In this document: positions 24,530 to 32,294 of the stretch, in pieces
Position numbering within the stretch: the stretch's first letter is position 1
Layout of the letters: each line of letters opens with the position of its first letter
NCBI GenBank assembly: GCA_016708315.1
Contig: JADJGC010000024.1
Coordinates: 124,001 to 188,000 of the forward strand
DNA length: 64,000 nt
Reading direction: 5' to 3'
From: a bacterium
Lineage (GTDB): Bacteria; Zixibacteria; MSB-5A5; CAIYYT01
Position numbers and translations under genes: made by a program
Notes under the pieces: model-generated
What the model was told of the DNA's origin: nothing
What the model saw: only the letters and a program-made list of their open reading frames with translations
Database searches by the model: none

Positions 24530-25247
24530 GATTTTTGTCCCTTGAGTTTCGCCGAGTATTATTCATAACCCTAAATCCTTCCCGCACAACGCCATAGAGC
24601 ACATAGCCGGCGAGGAACGGGAATAGCATCAAGCGCGGCTTAATCAAAACCGCGACCAAAAATACGAAAATAAATGCCATGCGCCAACGGTTTTCTCGGC
24701 GGTCAAAACGCTCCGGAATCGAGTCATAGATCACGTTCGAGACCATCAAAGCCGAGCAGGCAATGACCATCGACACCACAAACTCCGGATACATGATCTC
24801 TTTGAATTGGCTCATGCACAATATGACATAAGAACAGATCGTGATTGCCGCCACCGGGATTGGCAAACCGACGAAATGCGATTTTGTATGCGGGTCTGAG
24901 ACAACATTGTATCGCGCCAAACGAAATGCACCCGCCATCAAATAAACGCCGCCGATCATAAAACCCCAGCGATCGAAATTGACAAGCACTGCCGTCCAAA
25001 CCAGAAACGCCGGTGCGAGACCAAAGCTGACGATGTCCGCCAACGAATCGAGCTCTTTGCCGAATTGGCTGGTGCCTTTTGACAGACGCGCAACCTTGCC
25101 GTCCAGCGCATCGAGGAATCCGGCAAGAATAACAAACCACGCCGCGCGCGCCGGTTCATTGTTGTGCGCCGAGAGAATCGAAAAGAATCCGCAGAGCATA
25201 TTCCCCATTGTGAATGCACCGGGAAAGATGCCGCGGAAGCTTGCCAT
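24519..25247 (-). CDS. pssA: CDP-diacylglycerol--serine O-phosphatidyltransferase
   Basis: PssA makes phosphatidylserine from CDP-diacylglycerol and serine at the inner membrane. The CDP-alcohol phosphatidyltransferase motif D-G-x2-A-R-x8-G-x3-D-x3-D is complete (DGKVARLSKGTSQFGKELDS). I place the start at the ATG at 25247 (MASFRGIFPGAFTMGNML), one base after the psd stop, because homologues begin here. An in-frame ATG at 25307 would add 20 residues inside psd. The 242-residue product has about seven hydrophobic segments. The next enzyme of the pathway, psd, is the gene just upstream. Confidence 0.92.
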   Translation of the reverse strand: MASFRGIFPGAFTMGNMLCGFFSILSAHNNEPARAAWFVILAGFLDALDGKVARLSKGTSQFGKELDSLADIVSFGLAPAFLVWTAVLVNFDRWGFMIGGVYLMAGAFRLARYNVVSDPHTKSHFVGLPIPVAAITICSYVILCMSQFKEIMYPEFVVSMVIACSALMVSNVIYDSIPERFDRRENRWRMAFIFVFLVAVLIKPRLMLFPFLAGYVLYGVVREGFRVMNNTRRNSRDKNHVE

Positions 25248-25248
25248 T

Positions 25249-25887
25249 TTACGGGAATCGTCCAATGACGCTTTCTCCTCCGACCACGCGGTCGCCAAGT
25301 TTGACATCGATTGTTACTGACGGCGGCAGGAAGATGTCAATTCGCGATCCGAATCGAATCAATCCCATGCGTTCTCCGCGAGTCACTTCGTCGCCTTCTT
25401 TGATTCGGCAAACAATTCGTCGCGCCAAAATTCCGGCAACTTGACTGAAGCTGACATCACCGTACTTGGAAGCGACCGTAATCTCGGTGCGCTCGTTTTC
25501 AGTGACTGCTTCCGGCTGGAACGCCTTGTGGAATTTGCCCGGCACGTGCTTAACATGAGTGATCTTACCACTGATAGGTATACGGTTGACGTGGACGTCA
25601 AAGACCGAAAGAAATATCGAAACCAGTGTGTACTTCTTCCCATCCGATCCGGTGCGTTCTTCGTTGATGATGATCTTCCCATCACCCGGTGAGAGCACCA
25701 GATTGTCTCCGACCGGCGGTGTGCGCTGTGGGTCGCGGAAGAAATAGACAATGAAGACAGCGAGAATCGTAATAAGTACGCCACCTACGGCGTACGGCCA
25801 GCACTTGCAGCAGGCAAAAAGTGTCCATAGCGCGCCAGCAACTAATACCGCCGGTATGATGAATCGATAACCGTCGCGTTCGATCAT
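25249..25887 (-). CDS. psd: phosphatidylserine decarboxylase (short form)
   Basis: Psd converts phosphatidylserine to phosphatidylethanolamine. It is the short form of about 212 residues. Two N-terminal hydrophobic segments (about 10-50) precede the catalytic domain. The conserved DVHVNRIPISG and the self-cleavage region GLIRFGSRIDIFLPP are present, where the Gly-Ser bond is cut to form the pyruvoyl group. The ATG at 25887 overlaps the purB stop as ATGA and is preferred over a GTG three codons upstream. Together with pssA it forms a complete two-step route. Confidence 0.92.
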   Translation of the reverse strand: MIERDGYRFIIPAVLVAGALWTLFACCKCWPYAVGGVLITILAVFIVYFFRDPQRTPPVGDNLVLSPGDGKIIINEERTGSDGKKYTLVSIFLSVFDVHVNRIPISGKITHVKHVPGKFHKAFQPEAVTENERTEITVASKYGDVSFSQVAGILARRIVCRIKEGDEVTRGERMGLIRFGSRIDIFLPPSVTIDVKLGDRVVGGESVIGRFP

Positions 25888-27176
25888 CGCAGACACTTCT
25901 TGTAAATTTTGTCGACGTTGCGGAAGTAGTAATCCAAGTCAAAGCAGGCTGCGATGTCGCGCGGCTTGAGATACTTGGCAATCTCGGTATCGGCATTGAC
26001 CAGATCAATAAATCTGCCCTTGCCTGCCCAACCGTCCATCGCATTGCGCTGAACTAGTCGATACGCAACCTCGCGCGAGCCGCAAGCTTCAGAGAGCTTA
26101 AGCAGCAACCGTCCGCTGAAAACAAGTCCACCAGTCAATTCGATGTTTCGTTTGAGATTCTGCGGATACACCTGCAAGTTCTGCATCACCTGATTGAACA
26201 GCTTGAGCATATAGATTATCAGAATTGTCGAATCGGGAAGAATCACCCGCTCCACCGATGAATGCGTAATATCGCGTTCGTGCCACAAGGCGACATTTTC
26301 ATAACCGGCAAGCATGTTGCCGCGCAGTACCCTCGCCAGTCCGGCGATGCGTTCGCAGGTGATCGGGTTGCGCTTGTGCGGCATTGCCGAGGAGCCTTTC
26401 TGTCCCTTGGAGAATCCTTCTTCCATCTCCAGGACTTCAGTCTTCTGCAACGCGCGAATCTCGGTCGCGAATTTTTCCAATGATGCGCCAAGCAACGCAA
26501 TCGCTCCCAAGAACTGCGCATGGCGATCACGCTGGATTACCTGCGTCGAGATCGGCGCCGGTGTCAGTCCGAGTTTCTTGCAGACGGCGGTTTCTACCTT
26601 GGGATCGAGATTGGCATAGTTACCGACGGCTCCCGAAATCTTGCCGACAGCGATTTGCTTCACAGCGTCTTGCATACGCTCGCGTTGGCGAAGCAATTCC
26701 TGATACCAGAGCAGGAACTTGAGTCCGAGTATCGTCGGCTCCGCGTGGACACCGTGGGTGCGACCCATCGCCGGGGTCTTCTTGTAGCGGATTGCTTTCT
26801 TGCGAACCTCTTTGATTGCATCATCGAGTTTTTTTAGAATCAACTCGCCTGACTCGCGCAGTGTAATTCCCTGCGCAGTGTCGACGAGGTCGGATGACGT
26901 CATGCCGAAATGCAGGAACTTCGCAGCGTCGCCGACATTTTCGGAAACTGAAGTCAGGAACGCGATGACGTCGTGTTTGATTTCAGCTTCGATCTTGTCG
27001 ATGCGCTTGATCGAAAACTTGGCATTGGCGCGCAGTTTCAAAAACGCTGAACGAGGAATGATCCCCATCTGCGCCTGAACTTCCGCGACGGCGAGTTCTA
27101 CCTTGAGCCAGGTATCGAATTTATGTTGATCGGTCCAGAGAGCGCCGATTTCCGGCGTGGTATAACGCGAAATCAT
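25884..27176 (-). CDS. purB: adenylosuccinate lyase
   Basis: PurB removes fumarate from SAICAR and from adenylosuccinate in purine synthesis. The product has 430 residues. The fumarase/aspartase family signature GSSAMPHKRNPI lies near residue 260. Other conserved blocks are TSSDLVDTAQ near 90, GRTHGVHAEPT near 140 and the general stretch HERDITHSSVER near 290. The start is the ATG at 27176, which overlaps the upstream stop as ATGA; a longer frame of seven codons upstream is open but not needed. Confidence 0.95.
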   Translation of the reverse strand: MISRYTTPEIGALWTDQHKFDTWLKVELAVAEVQAQMGIIPRSAFLKLRANAKFSIKRIDKIEAEIKHDVIAFLTSVSENVGDAAKFLHFGMTSSDLVDTAQGITLRESGELILKKLDDAIKEVRKKAIRYKKTPAMGRTHGVHAEPTILGLKFLLWYQELLRQRERMQDAVKQIAVGKISGAVGNYANLDPKVETAVCKKLGLTPAPISTQVIQRDRHAQFLGAIALLGASLEKFATEIRALQKTEVLEMEEGFSKGQKGSSAMPHKRNPITCERIAGLARVLRGNMLAGYENVALWHERDITHSSVERVILPDSTILIIYMLKLFNQVMQNLQVYPQNLKRNIELTGGLVFSGRLLLKLSEACGSREVAYRLVQRNAMDGWAGKGRFIDLVNADTEIAKYLKPRDIAACFDLDYYFRNVDKIYKKCLR

Positions 27177-27820
27177 CTGCCCTTTACCTTCTCCCAATCG
27201 TCGAGGAATTTCTTAAGACCGATATCGGTCAGAGGATGTTGAATCAACTTCTCAATGACATTGTACGGCATCGTGCAGATATCCGCGCCCAGCATTGCCG
27301 CCTCGACAACGTGCATGGGGTGACGGACAGAAGCAACCAGCACTTCGGTTGCAAAATCGTAATTATCGTAAATCTGCACGATCTGCTCGATCAATTCCAT
27401 GCCATCGGACGAAATATCATCCAACCGTCCGATGAACGGCGAGACAAAACGCGCACCGGCTTTGGCGGCGAAGATCGCCTGCGTCGCCGAAAACACCAGC
27501 GTCATGTTGACCGGGATGCCTTCTTCGAAGAAGGTCTTGGTCGCCTGCAGACCGGGCAGAATGCAAGGACACTTGACCACGATATTCTTGTGCAACTTGG
27601 CAACTGCCCTGCCCTCGCGCAACATACCTTCATAATCGGTGGCAGTGACTTCGGCAGAAATCGGACCATCGACGATATCGCAAATCTGCTTGAGAATATC
27701 CTCGAACTTCCCTTTCTCTCTGGCAATCAGCGACGGATTGGTGGTGACACCATCAAGGACGCCGAGCGAAGCGGCTTTCTTGATCTCGTCGATGTTGGCC
27801 GTATCGATGAAAAACTTCAT
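27173..27820 (-). CDS. fsa: transaldolase / fructose-6-phosphate aldolase family
   Basis: This is a small transaldolase (TalC/FSA type) of 215 residues with a class I aldolase barrel. It begins MKFFIDTANIDEIKKA and continues GVTTNPSLIARE. The Schiff-base lysine lies in NIVVKCPC (near residue 83), and NMTLVFSATQA follows. Members act either as transaldolase or as fructose-6-phosphate aldolase, and the sequence alone does not decide. It overlaps purB by ATGA. Confidence 0.93.
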   Translation of the reverse strand: MKFFIDTANIDEIKKAASLGVLDGVTTNPSLIAREKGKFEDILKQICDIVDGPISAEVTATDYEGMLREGRAVAKLHKNIVVKCPCILPGLQATKTFFEEGIPVNMTLVFSATQAIFAAKAGARFVSPFIGRLDDISSDGMELIEQIVQIYDNYDFATEVLVASVRHPMHVVEAAMLGADICTMPYNVIEKLIQHPLTDIGLKKFLDDWEKVKGR

Positions 27821-27829
27821 CGTCTCCTC

Positions 27830-28564
27830 CTATAAGCGAAATTTGACTTTTTCCAGGTACAGTCCCTCCGGCGGCGCTGGGTACTTTGCGCGATGGCTCG
27901 CCGGCTGGTTGACCATCTTACGAACATCTTCAACACTGATCTCGCCGCAAGCTGCCTGAATCTGCGCGCCAACCAGAAATCGCACCATGTGATGCAGAAA
28001 CCGGTCGCCGGTGATTTTGAAATATAGTCTTTTCCCGGTGCGCTTCCAAGTCGCTTGTTTGATGGTGCAGATATTGACCTCTTTGAGCGATCTCGTCACG
28101 CAGAATCCTGAGAAATCGTGTTCACCGAGAATCTGCGCCGCACACTGTTTAAGCACTGCAAAATCAGGGGTGCGGTCGGTCTGCCACCAGAAATCGTTGT
28201 AGAAAGGCGACCGATCCAGGGCAATCTGATAACGATAGGTTTTTTCATAGCTATTACGGCGTGAATTGAAACTCGCCGGAACCTCGCGTGAACTCTTGAT
28301 CAGAATACTTTTGGGTAACTTCGATTGCAGCGCCGGTGCAAACTTAGCGGCAGGGATTGTCGACTCGGTGTGGAAGTTCACCAGAAAATCTTCTGCGTGA
28401 ACACCGGCATCAGTGCGGCTGCAACCGGTCGCGGAGATGTCTTCACGGGTGATCTTCCCAAGTCCAGCTTCGATAACTTGCTGAATACTGACAGCATTTT
28501 TCTGCCTCTGCCAGCCGGCGAATCCAGTGCCGACAAATTGAAGACGGAGAAGAATGTTCCTCAT
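27830..28564 (-). CDS. truA: tRNA pseudouridine(38-40) synthase TruA
   Basis: TruA isomerises uridines 38-40 of the tRNA anticodon arm. The 244-residue product has the catalytic-aspartate motif GCSRTDAGVHA near residue 50, YRYQIALDRSPF near 115 and the C-terminal FLHHMVRFLVGAQI. The start is the ATG at 28564, overlapping the ecfT stop as ATGA. The frame stays open far upstream, but that part lies antisense-frame inside ecfT and is not TruA-like. Confidence 0.93.
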   Translation of the reverse strand: MRNILLRLQFVGTGFAGWQRQKNAVSIQQVIEAGLGKITREDISATGCSRTDAGVHAEDFLVNFHTESTIPAAKFAPALQSKLPKSILIKSSREVPASFNSRRNSYEKTYRYQIALDRSPFYNDFWWQTDRTPDFAVLKQCAAQILGEHDFSGFCVTRSLKEVNICTIKQATWKRTGKRLYFKITGDRFLHHMVRFLVGAQIQAACGEISVEDVRKMVNQPASHRAKYPAPPEGLYLEKVKFRL

Positions 28565-29334
28565 CGCGACAAGTACCCCACTCCGGCAACTACTGCTACA
28601 ACAGCGAGCAGCATGACAGCATCTCCAAGCCCGAAATGACGGCGGCGATGAAAAGTCCGACTTGGGTAAACGCCCCACGCGCGGACCGTCAAAGCATTCG
28701 TTGTCGTATCGATACGACGCAGAGCCGAAGCTACGGTCGGGACAAGCATCGGCACAAATCGCCGGACGTTGCCGAAACGGTTCTTGCTGAAGTTGGCTCC
28801 GCGAGCGCGCTGAGCCATTTCGATGCGATGATGTTCGCTGAATATCTGCGGGATAAAGCGAATAGCAATTGTCAGCGCCAATCCAATCTCTTGTGCAGGT
28901 ATTCCGATCTTTCTCAGGGGAGCAATTGTCCGCCAGACCAGCTCGGCCAATTCTTCTTGTCCGATCCAGTGGGAAAAACAAAGTGCGATCAGGAAGAACA
29001 GCACGATACGCCAGCAATAGAGCAGACCAGTGTTCAGGGCGAGTTGATTCAGGCTTAGCGGCCCGACTTTGAAATAACTTGAATCGGGCGACTGCGAAAA
29101 CAACAGGTGCATTACGAGAGTAATCGAGCAGAAGATCAATGCGGGAAGCGCGATCTTGGCAAAACTCGCAATCGGAACACGCACGATTATGACGAGTGCA
29201 ACGGCGAAGGCAGATAACAATAACAGCACGGAAGGATTGAGCGAGAAACCGATTAGCAAAGCCGGTACGAAGATAGCCGCTATCCGTACTCCGGCATCAA
29301 GGCGGCTGGGATGTATTTCTTGTGTGAATAACAT
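28561..29334 (-). CDS. ecfT: energy-coupling factor transporter transmembrane protein EcfT
   Basis: This is the membrane coupling component of an ECF-type vitamin or metal importer. About five or six hydrophobic segments are visible. The signature EMAQRARGANF near residue 170 contains the Ala-Arg-Gly coupling motif that contacts the ATPases. The preferred start is the ATG at 29334 (MLFTQEIHPSRLDAGVR, 257 residues); upstream codons read as a cysteine-rich non-membrane stretch. No EcfA ATPase or substrate-binding S component is present in the window, so its substrate is unknown. Confidence 0.85.
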   Translation of the reverse strand: MLFTQEIHPSRLDAGVRIAAIFVPALLIGFSLNPSVLLLLSAFAVALVIIVRVPIASFAKIALPALIFCSITLVMHLLFSQSPDSSYFKVGPLSLNQLALNTGLLYCWRIVLFFLIALCFSHWIGQEELAELVWRTIAPLRKIGIPAQEIGLALTIAIRFIPQIFSEHHRIEMAQRARGANFSKNRFGNVRRFVPMLVPTVASALRRIDTTTNALTVRAWGVYPSRTFHRRRHFGLGDAVMLLAVVAVVAGVGYLSR

Positions 29335-29454
29335 TGATTCAGATTTGTCGGCTCTGCACTTGCACAAGTCGCAGCGCCTATCCGAGGCAATGATATACCA
29401 AACGGACCCAAGTGTCAATCAGGATGAGGAGCGATTTTGCGGCTGGAAGGACGG

Positions 29455-32256
29455 CTACTTGGTCAGTATCATCTTCCGATTTTGCGATTCAGTGCCGACT
29501 TGCAGACGATAGAAATAGACGCCGGACGATAGCGCCGAGGCGTCAAACTCGAAGATCTGCGTTCCGGTCTGAGCGACTTCCTCGCGCAGACGAGCAACGC
29601 GCTGACCAAGGACATTGAAAACATCCAAAGTCAATGGCTTGCCGGCGCTGCGGGAATTGATCGTGAAACTAATCTGAGTCGTCGGATTGAAGGGATTGGG
29701 GTAATTCTGGTTGAGCTGAAAGCTCTGCGGCAATGGGATAATGTCAACATAGTCGTCGGCGTCAGTCGAGACATTGTCATCGAGAAATTCCAAAACGCGG
29801 CTCAGGAAACTGTCCCGTGTGGCGTAGCCCTGCGATGTCATGGTGCTGGCGATGGCTTCCATCCCGAAACTCGTGAAGACGACGCGGGAGCCATTGGGGC
29901 GGGCAAAGATACTGCCTGCCGCACCAAAAGTGGCTTCACCGACTGCAAAGTCGAATGCACGGTCAGCGCCGGGAAGAATCTCAAGAATATCACAATCGTA
30001 CTGATTAGCAGCCGCGCCGCCGCCGCGAATTCTCAGTCTGAGATTGTCGCCGAGCGGATTGCCCGCGACGCCTTTTGCGTCAAGCGGTTCGTAGTCGGAG
30101 AGGTAACGAACACCGAGATAATCGCGAGCGAAAGTAGAATCTGCTGTTTGTGCGAGTCTCTCGACGATATCCTGGCCGCACATGAAGAGTCTGCCGCCTT
30201 GATCGAGATAGTTGCGCAAGAATGCGACTTCGGAAGCGTTTATGGCCTGACTAAGTGTTGCCCGGATATTGCCGGTATACCAAATGATATACCGATAGTC
30301 TAATTCGCTTGCTCCCGGCGTGTTCTGAGCGCCAATATCCCAATAAGCATAGGGCAATCCAAGTGCATCAAACGGTTCTTTGATAAGCGCCGAACGATCT
30401 TCGTGCGCCGGACTGTCGTCGGCATCTACAATCAGGATCTCGACACCGCCAACAAACTTCTGGTAGATGGTGGTAAAGGTGTCGGGCGGAGTCGTGCTGA
30501 TAATATCGACGGTAAATGTCGCAGTCGTAGGTGAGATGTTCGGGCTAATTGAGAAGGAGAACGGTGAAGTCGAGTTGACACTTTGACCGGAGTTGACAGT
30601 GCCGATTATCTGTGTACCGGTTCCCACTGTGACTCCCGGGGTCGAACAACTGAAGTTGACTTTAACTCCGGTCGCTGCCTTCCAGAGATTGGTGAAGCTA
30701 TACGAGACTTCGACCAATTCACCCTTGTCGAAGATCTGATTGTTGTTCCCCGATGCGGCATCCGAGAAGTTGGCGCCGGTAAGGGTCAAATTCGTGCGGC
30801 TGTAGGTCACATCAACATTGCAGGTAATAGATTTGCTGATCAGATCATGACGAATGTTCCAGACGGAGATTTGGTGTGGAGTTCCATACCACGAGTCGGT
30901 GCTTGGTAAAGTCAGATTCGTCCATTCGGGGTGGTTGCTAAACTGCCCCGGGAAGAGGTCGTCCGCATCGCCATTGTTCTGATTCGCTTCAAGATGACCC
31001 GCGCCGTCCGCTTGTTCGAGCGAGATGCGCCAGTGACCATAGGTAATCTGGTCGTTGGATCCGGAGAGATTATCATCGCAATGGAGAATCATCAGTCCAG
31101 AGCCAGGAATATATTCATCGAATCCAACCTTCTGACGGTTCTCGATAATGAAGTATTCCCTGCCAAAGCCGCCGGGGATTTTCATTCGATACCTAATGGA
31201 ATCTGAGATGGATGCATTCAGTACGAGGTCGGTGAGATTACCGGTAACTTCGATAGTCTTTCCAAACGACCCATGAATGGAATCGAGGACGTGCTTGCAC
31301 CAGCCGTCAAATTGCGCTGGCGTGCGCTGTGCATCATTCCACGAGCCTCCAGCCATCAAGGACCAGTTGCCAAGTCCGGGTGCATTGGAATTCTGGTTAA
31401 CATCATACAAGTCGGGAAGACCGAGAATGTGTCCGAACTCATGCGCGTAGACACCAACGCGCAACGCTCCGCCAAGTACCTCTTCCGGGACGGCGATGTA
31501 ATTCAATACGGACTTGCCGTCGCCGGTAACGACCGGAGCGACTGTCGACCAGCGGTGCGACCAAATCTGCCCAGGACTTCCGGTCTCTTCCGCACCCAGA
31601 CCGGCATGAACAATAAACACGGCGTCAACAACACCATTGGCATCGTTGTCATAAGGTGCGAAATTTACAGTAGGGTCGGCGGCGATCACAGCGTCTTTCG
31701 TGAGTGTGCGGGCATTAGGCTCAGCTGTCTGCATGCCGCTGTTACTGCCGGTATACTGAGCGTAGGTCTTGGGCATACGGAACCAGCCGAAGACATCGCC
31801 ATCAATTAGAAATTGTCCGTAAGAATTTTCGAGATAGAAATCGGTCATGCTCCCGTGTTGTGTGACTCCCTGCGAGAAGAGAATCTGTTCGACAGTGGCG
31901 GGAGTGAGGTTTGCCTGAGCCCCGCTCGAGGCTGTATTGTCGGTGAAGTCGACCAAGAGTACGCAAACGCGGATCGTCTTCTGAGCGCCGGAGGCGGTGG
32001 GTTTTGACAATACGTTGTTAAGGTTAATAGCTGACGGCTGATCCGAGAGTTGTTTCTGCCATTCAGCGAATGTGCGGCTGAATTGGTCCCAGGCACCGTT
32101 GGCTTCGAGTTTGGCTCGCAGTTCAGGTGAGATTGTAAGCGCAGACGTTGAAGTTGGCGACAACAGAGTTGCGGCAAATATACCGATTGAGAAGAGTATC
32201 AGATTTCGAAGCAATTTACCTAAATCCCGTTGCATTGTCACAATCATGTCCCTCAC
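29455..32256 (-). CDS. secreted M6 family metalloprotease with type-A sorting tail
   Basis: This is an exported zinc protease of the M6 (immune inhibitor A) family, about 930 residues. A signal peptide lies at about 15-40. The catalytic domain includes the zinc motif HEFGHILGLPDLYD near residue 272 and LGNWSLMAGGSW, the family Met-turn region. A CARDB/Ig-like region and a GATase-like segment follow (VEILIVDADDSPAHEDRSA near 610, VAFLRNYLDQGGRLFMCGQD). The C terminus carries NQNYPNPFNPTTQISF and ends SGVYFYRLQVG...RKMILTK, the type-A sorting domain of type IX-secreted proteins. It sits 38 bases downstream of a subtilase gene with the same tail. Confidence 0.88.
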   Translation of the reverse strand: MRDMIVTMQRDLGKLLRNLILFSIGIFAATLLSPTSTSALTISPELRAKLEANGAWDQFSRTFAEWQKQLSDQPSAINLNNVLSKPTASGAQKTIRVCVLLVDFTDNTASSGAQANLTPATVEQILFSQGVTQHGSMTDFYLENSYGQFLIDGDVFGWFRMPKTYAQYTGSNSGMQTAEPNARTLTKDAVIAADPTVNFAPYDNDANGVVDAVFIVHAGLGAEETGSPGQIWSHRWSTVAPVVTGDGKSVLNYIAVPEEVLGGALRVGVYAHEFGHILGLPDLYDVNQNSNAPGLGNWSLMAGGSWNDAQRTPAQFDGWCKHVLDSIHGSFGKTIEVTGNLTDLVLNASISDSIRYRMKIPGGFGREYFIIENRQKVGFDEYIPGSGLMILHCDDNLSGSNDQITYGHWRISLEQADGAGHLEANQNNGDADDLFPGQFSNHPEWTNLTLPSTDSWYGTPHQISVWNIRHDLISKSITCNVDVTYSRTNLTLTGANFSDAASGNNNQIFDKGELVEVSYSFTNLWKAATGVKVNFSCSTPGVTVGTGTQIIGTVNSGQSVNSTSPFSFSISPNISPTTATFTVDIISTTPPDTFTTIYQKFVGGVEILIVDADDSPAHEDRSALIKEPFDALGLPYAYWDIGAQNTPGASELDYRYIIWYTGNIRATLSQAINASEVAFLRNYLDQGGRLFMCGQDIVERLAQTADSTFARDYLGVRYLSDYEPLDAKGVAGNPLGDNLRLRIRGGGAAANQYDCDILEILPGADRAFDFAVGEATFGAAGSIFARPNGSRVVFTSFGMEAIASTMTSQGYATRDSFLSRVLEFLDDNVSTDADDYVDIIPLPQSFQLNQNYPNPFNPTTQISFTINSRSAGKPLTLDVFNVLGQRVARLREEVAQTGTQIFEFDASALSSGVYFYRLQVGTESQNRKMILTK

Positions 32257-32294
32257 TTCAGTATTAACGAACCAGCCACCCGTTTTGCTTAGTT

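Noticed and set aside
28565..29017. N-terminal extension of TruA
   Set aside because: The frame is open upstream of 28564, but it overlaps ecfT in another frame and does not resemble TruA.
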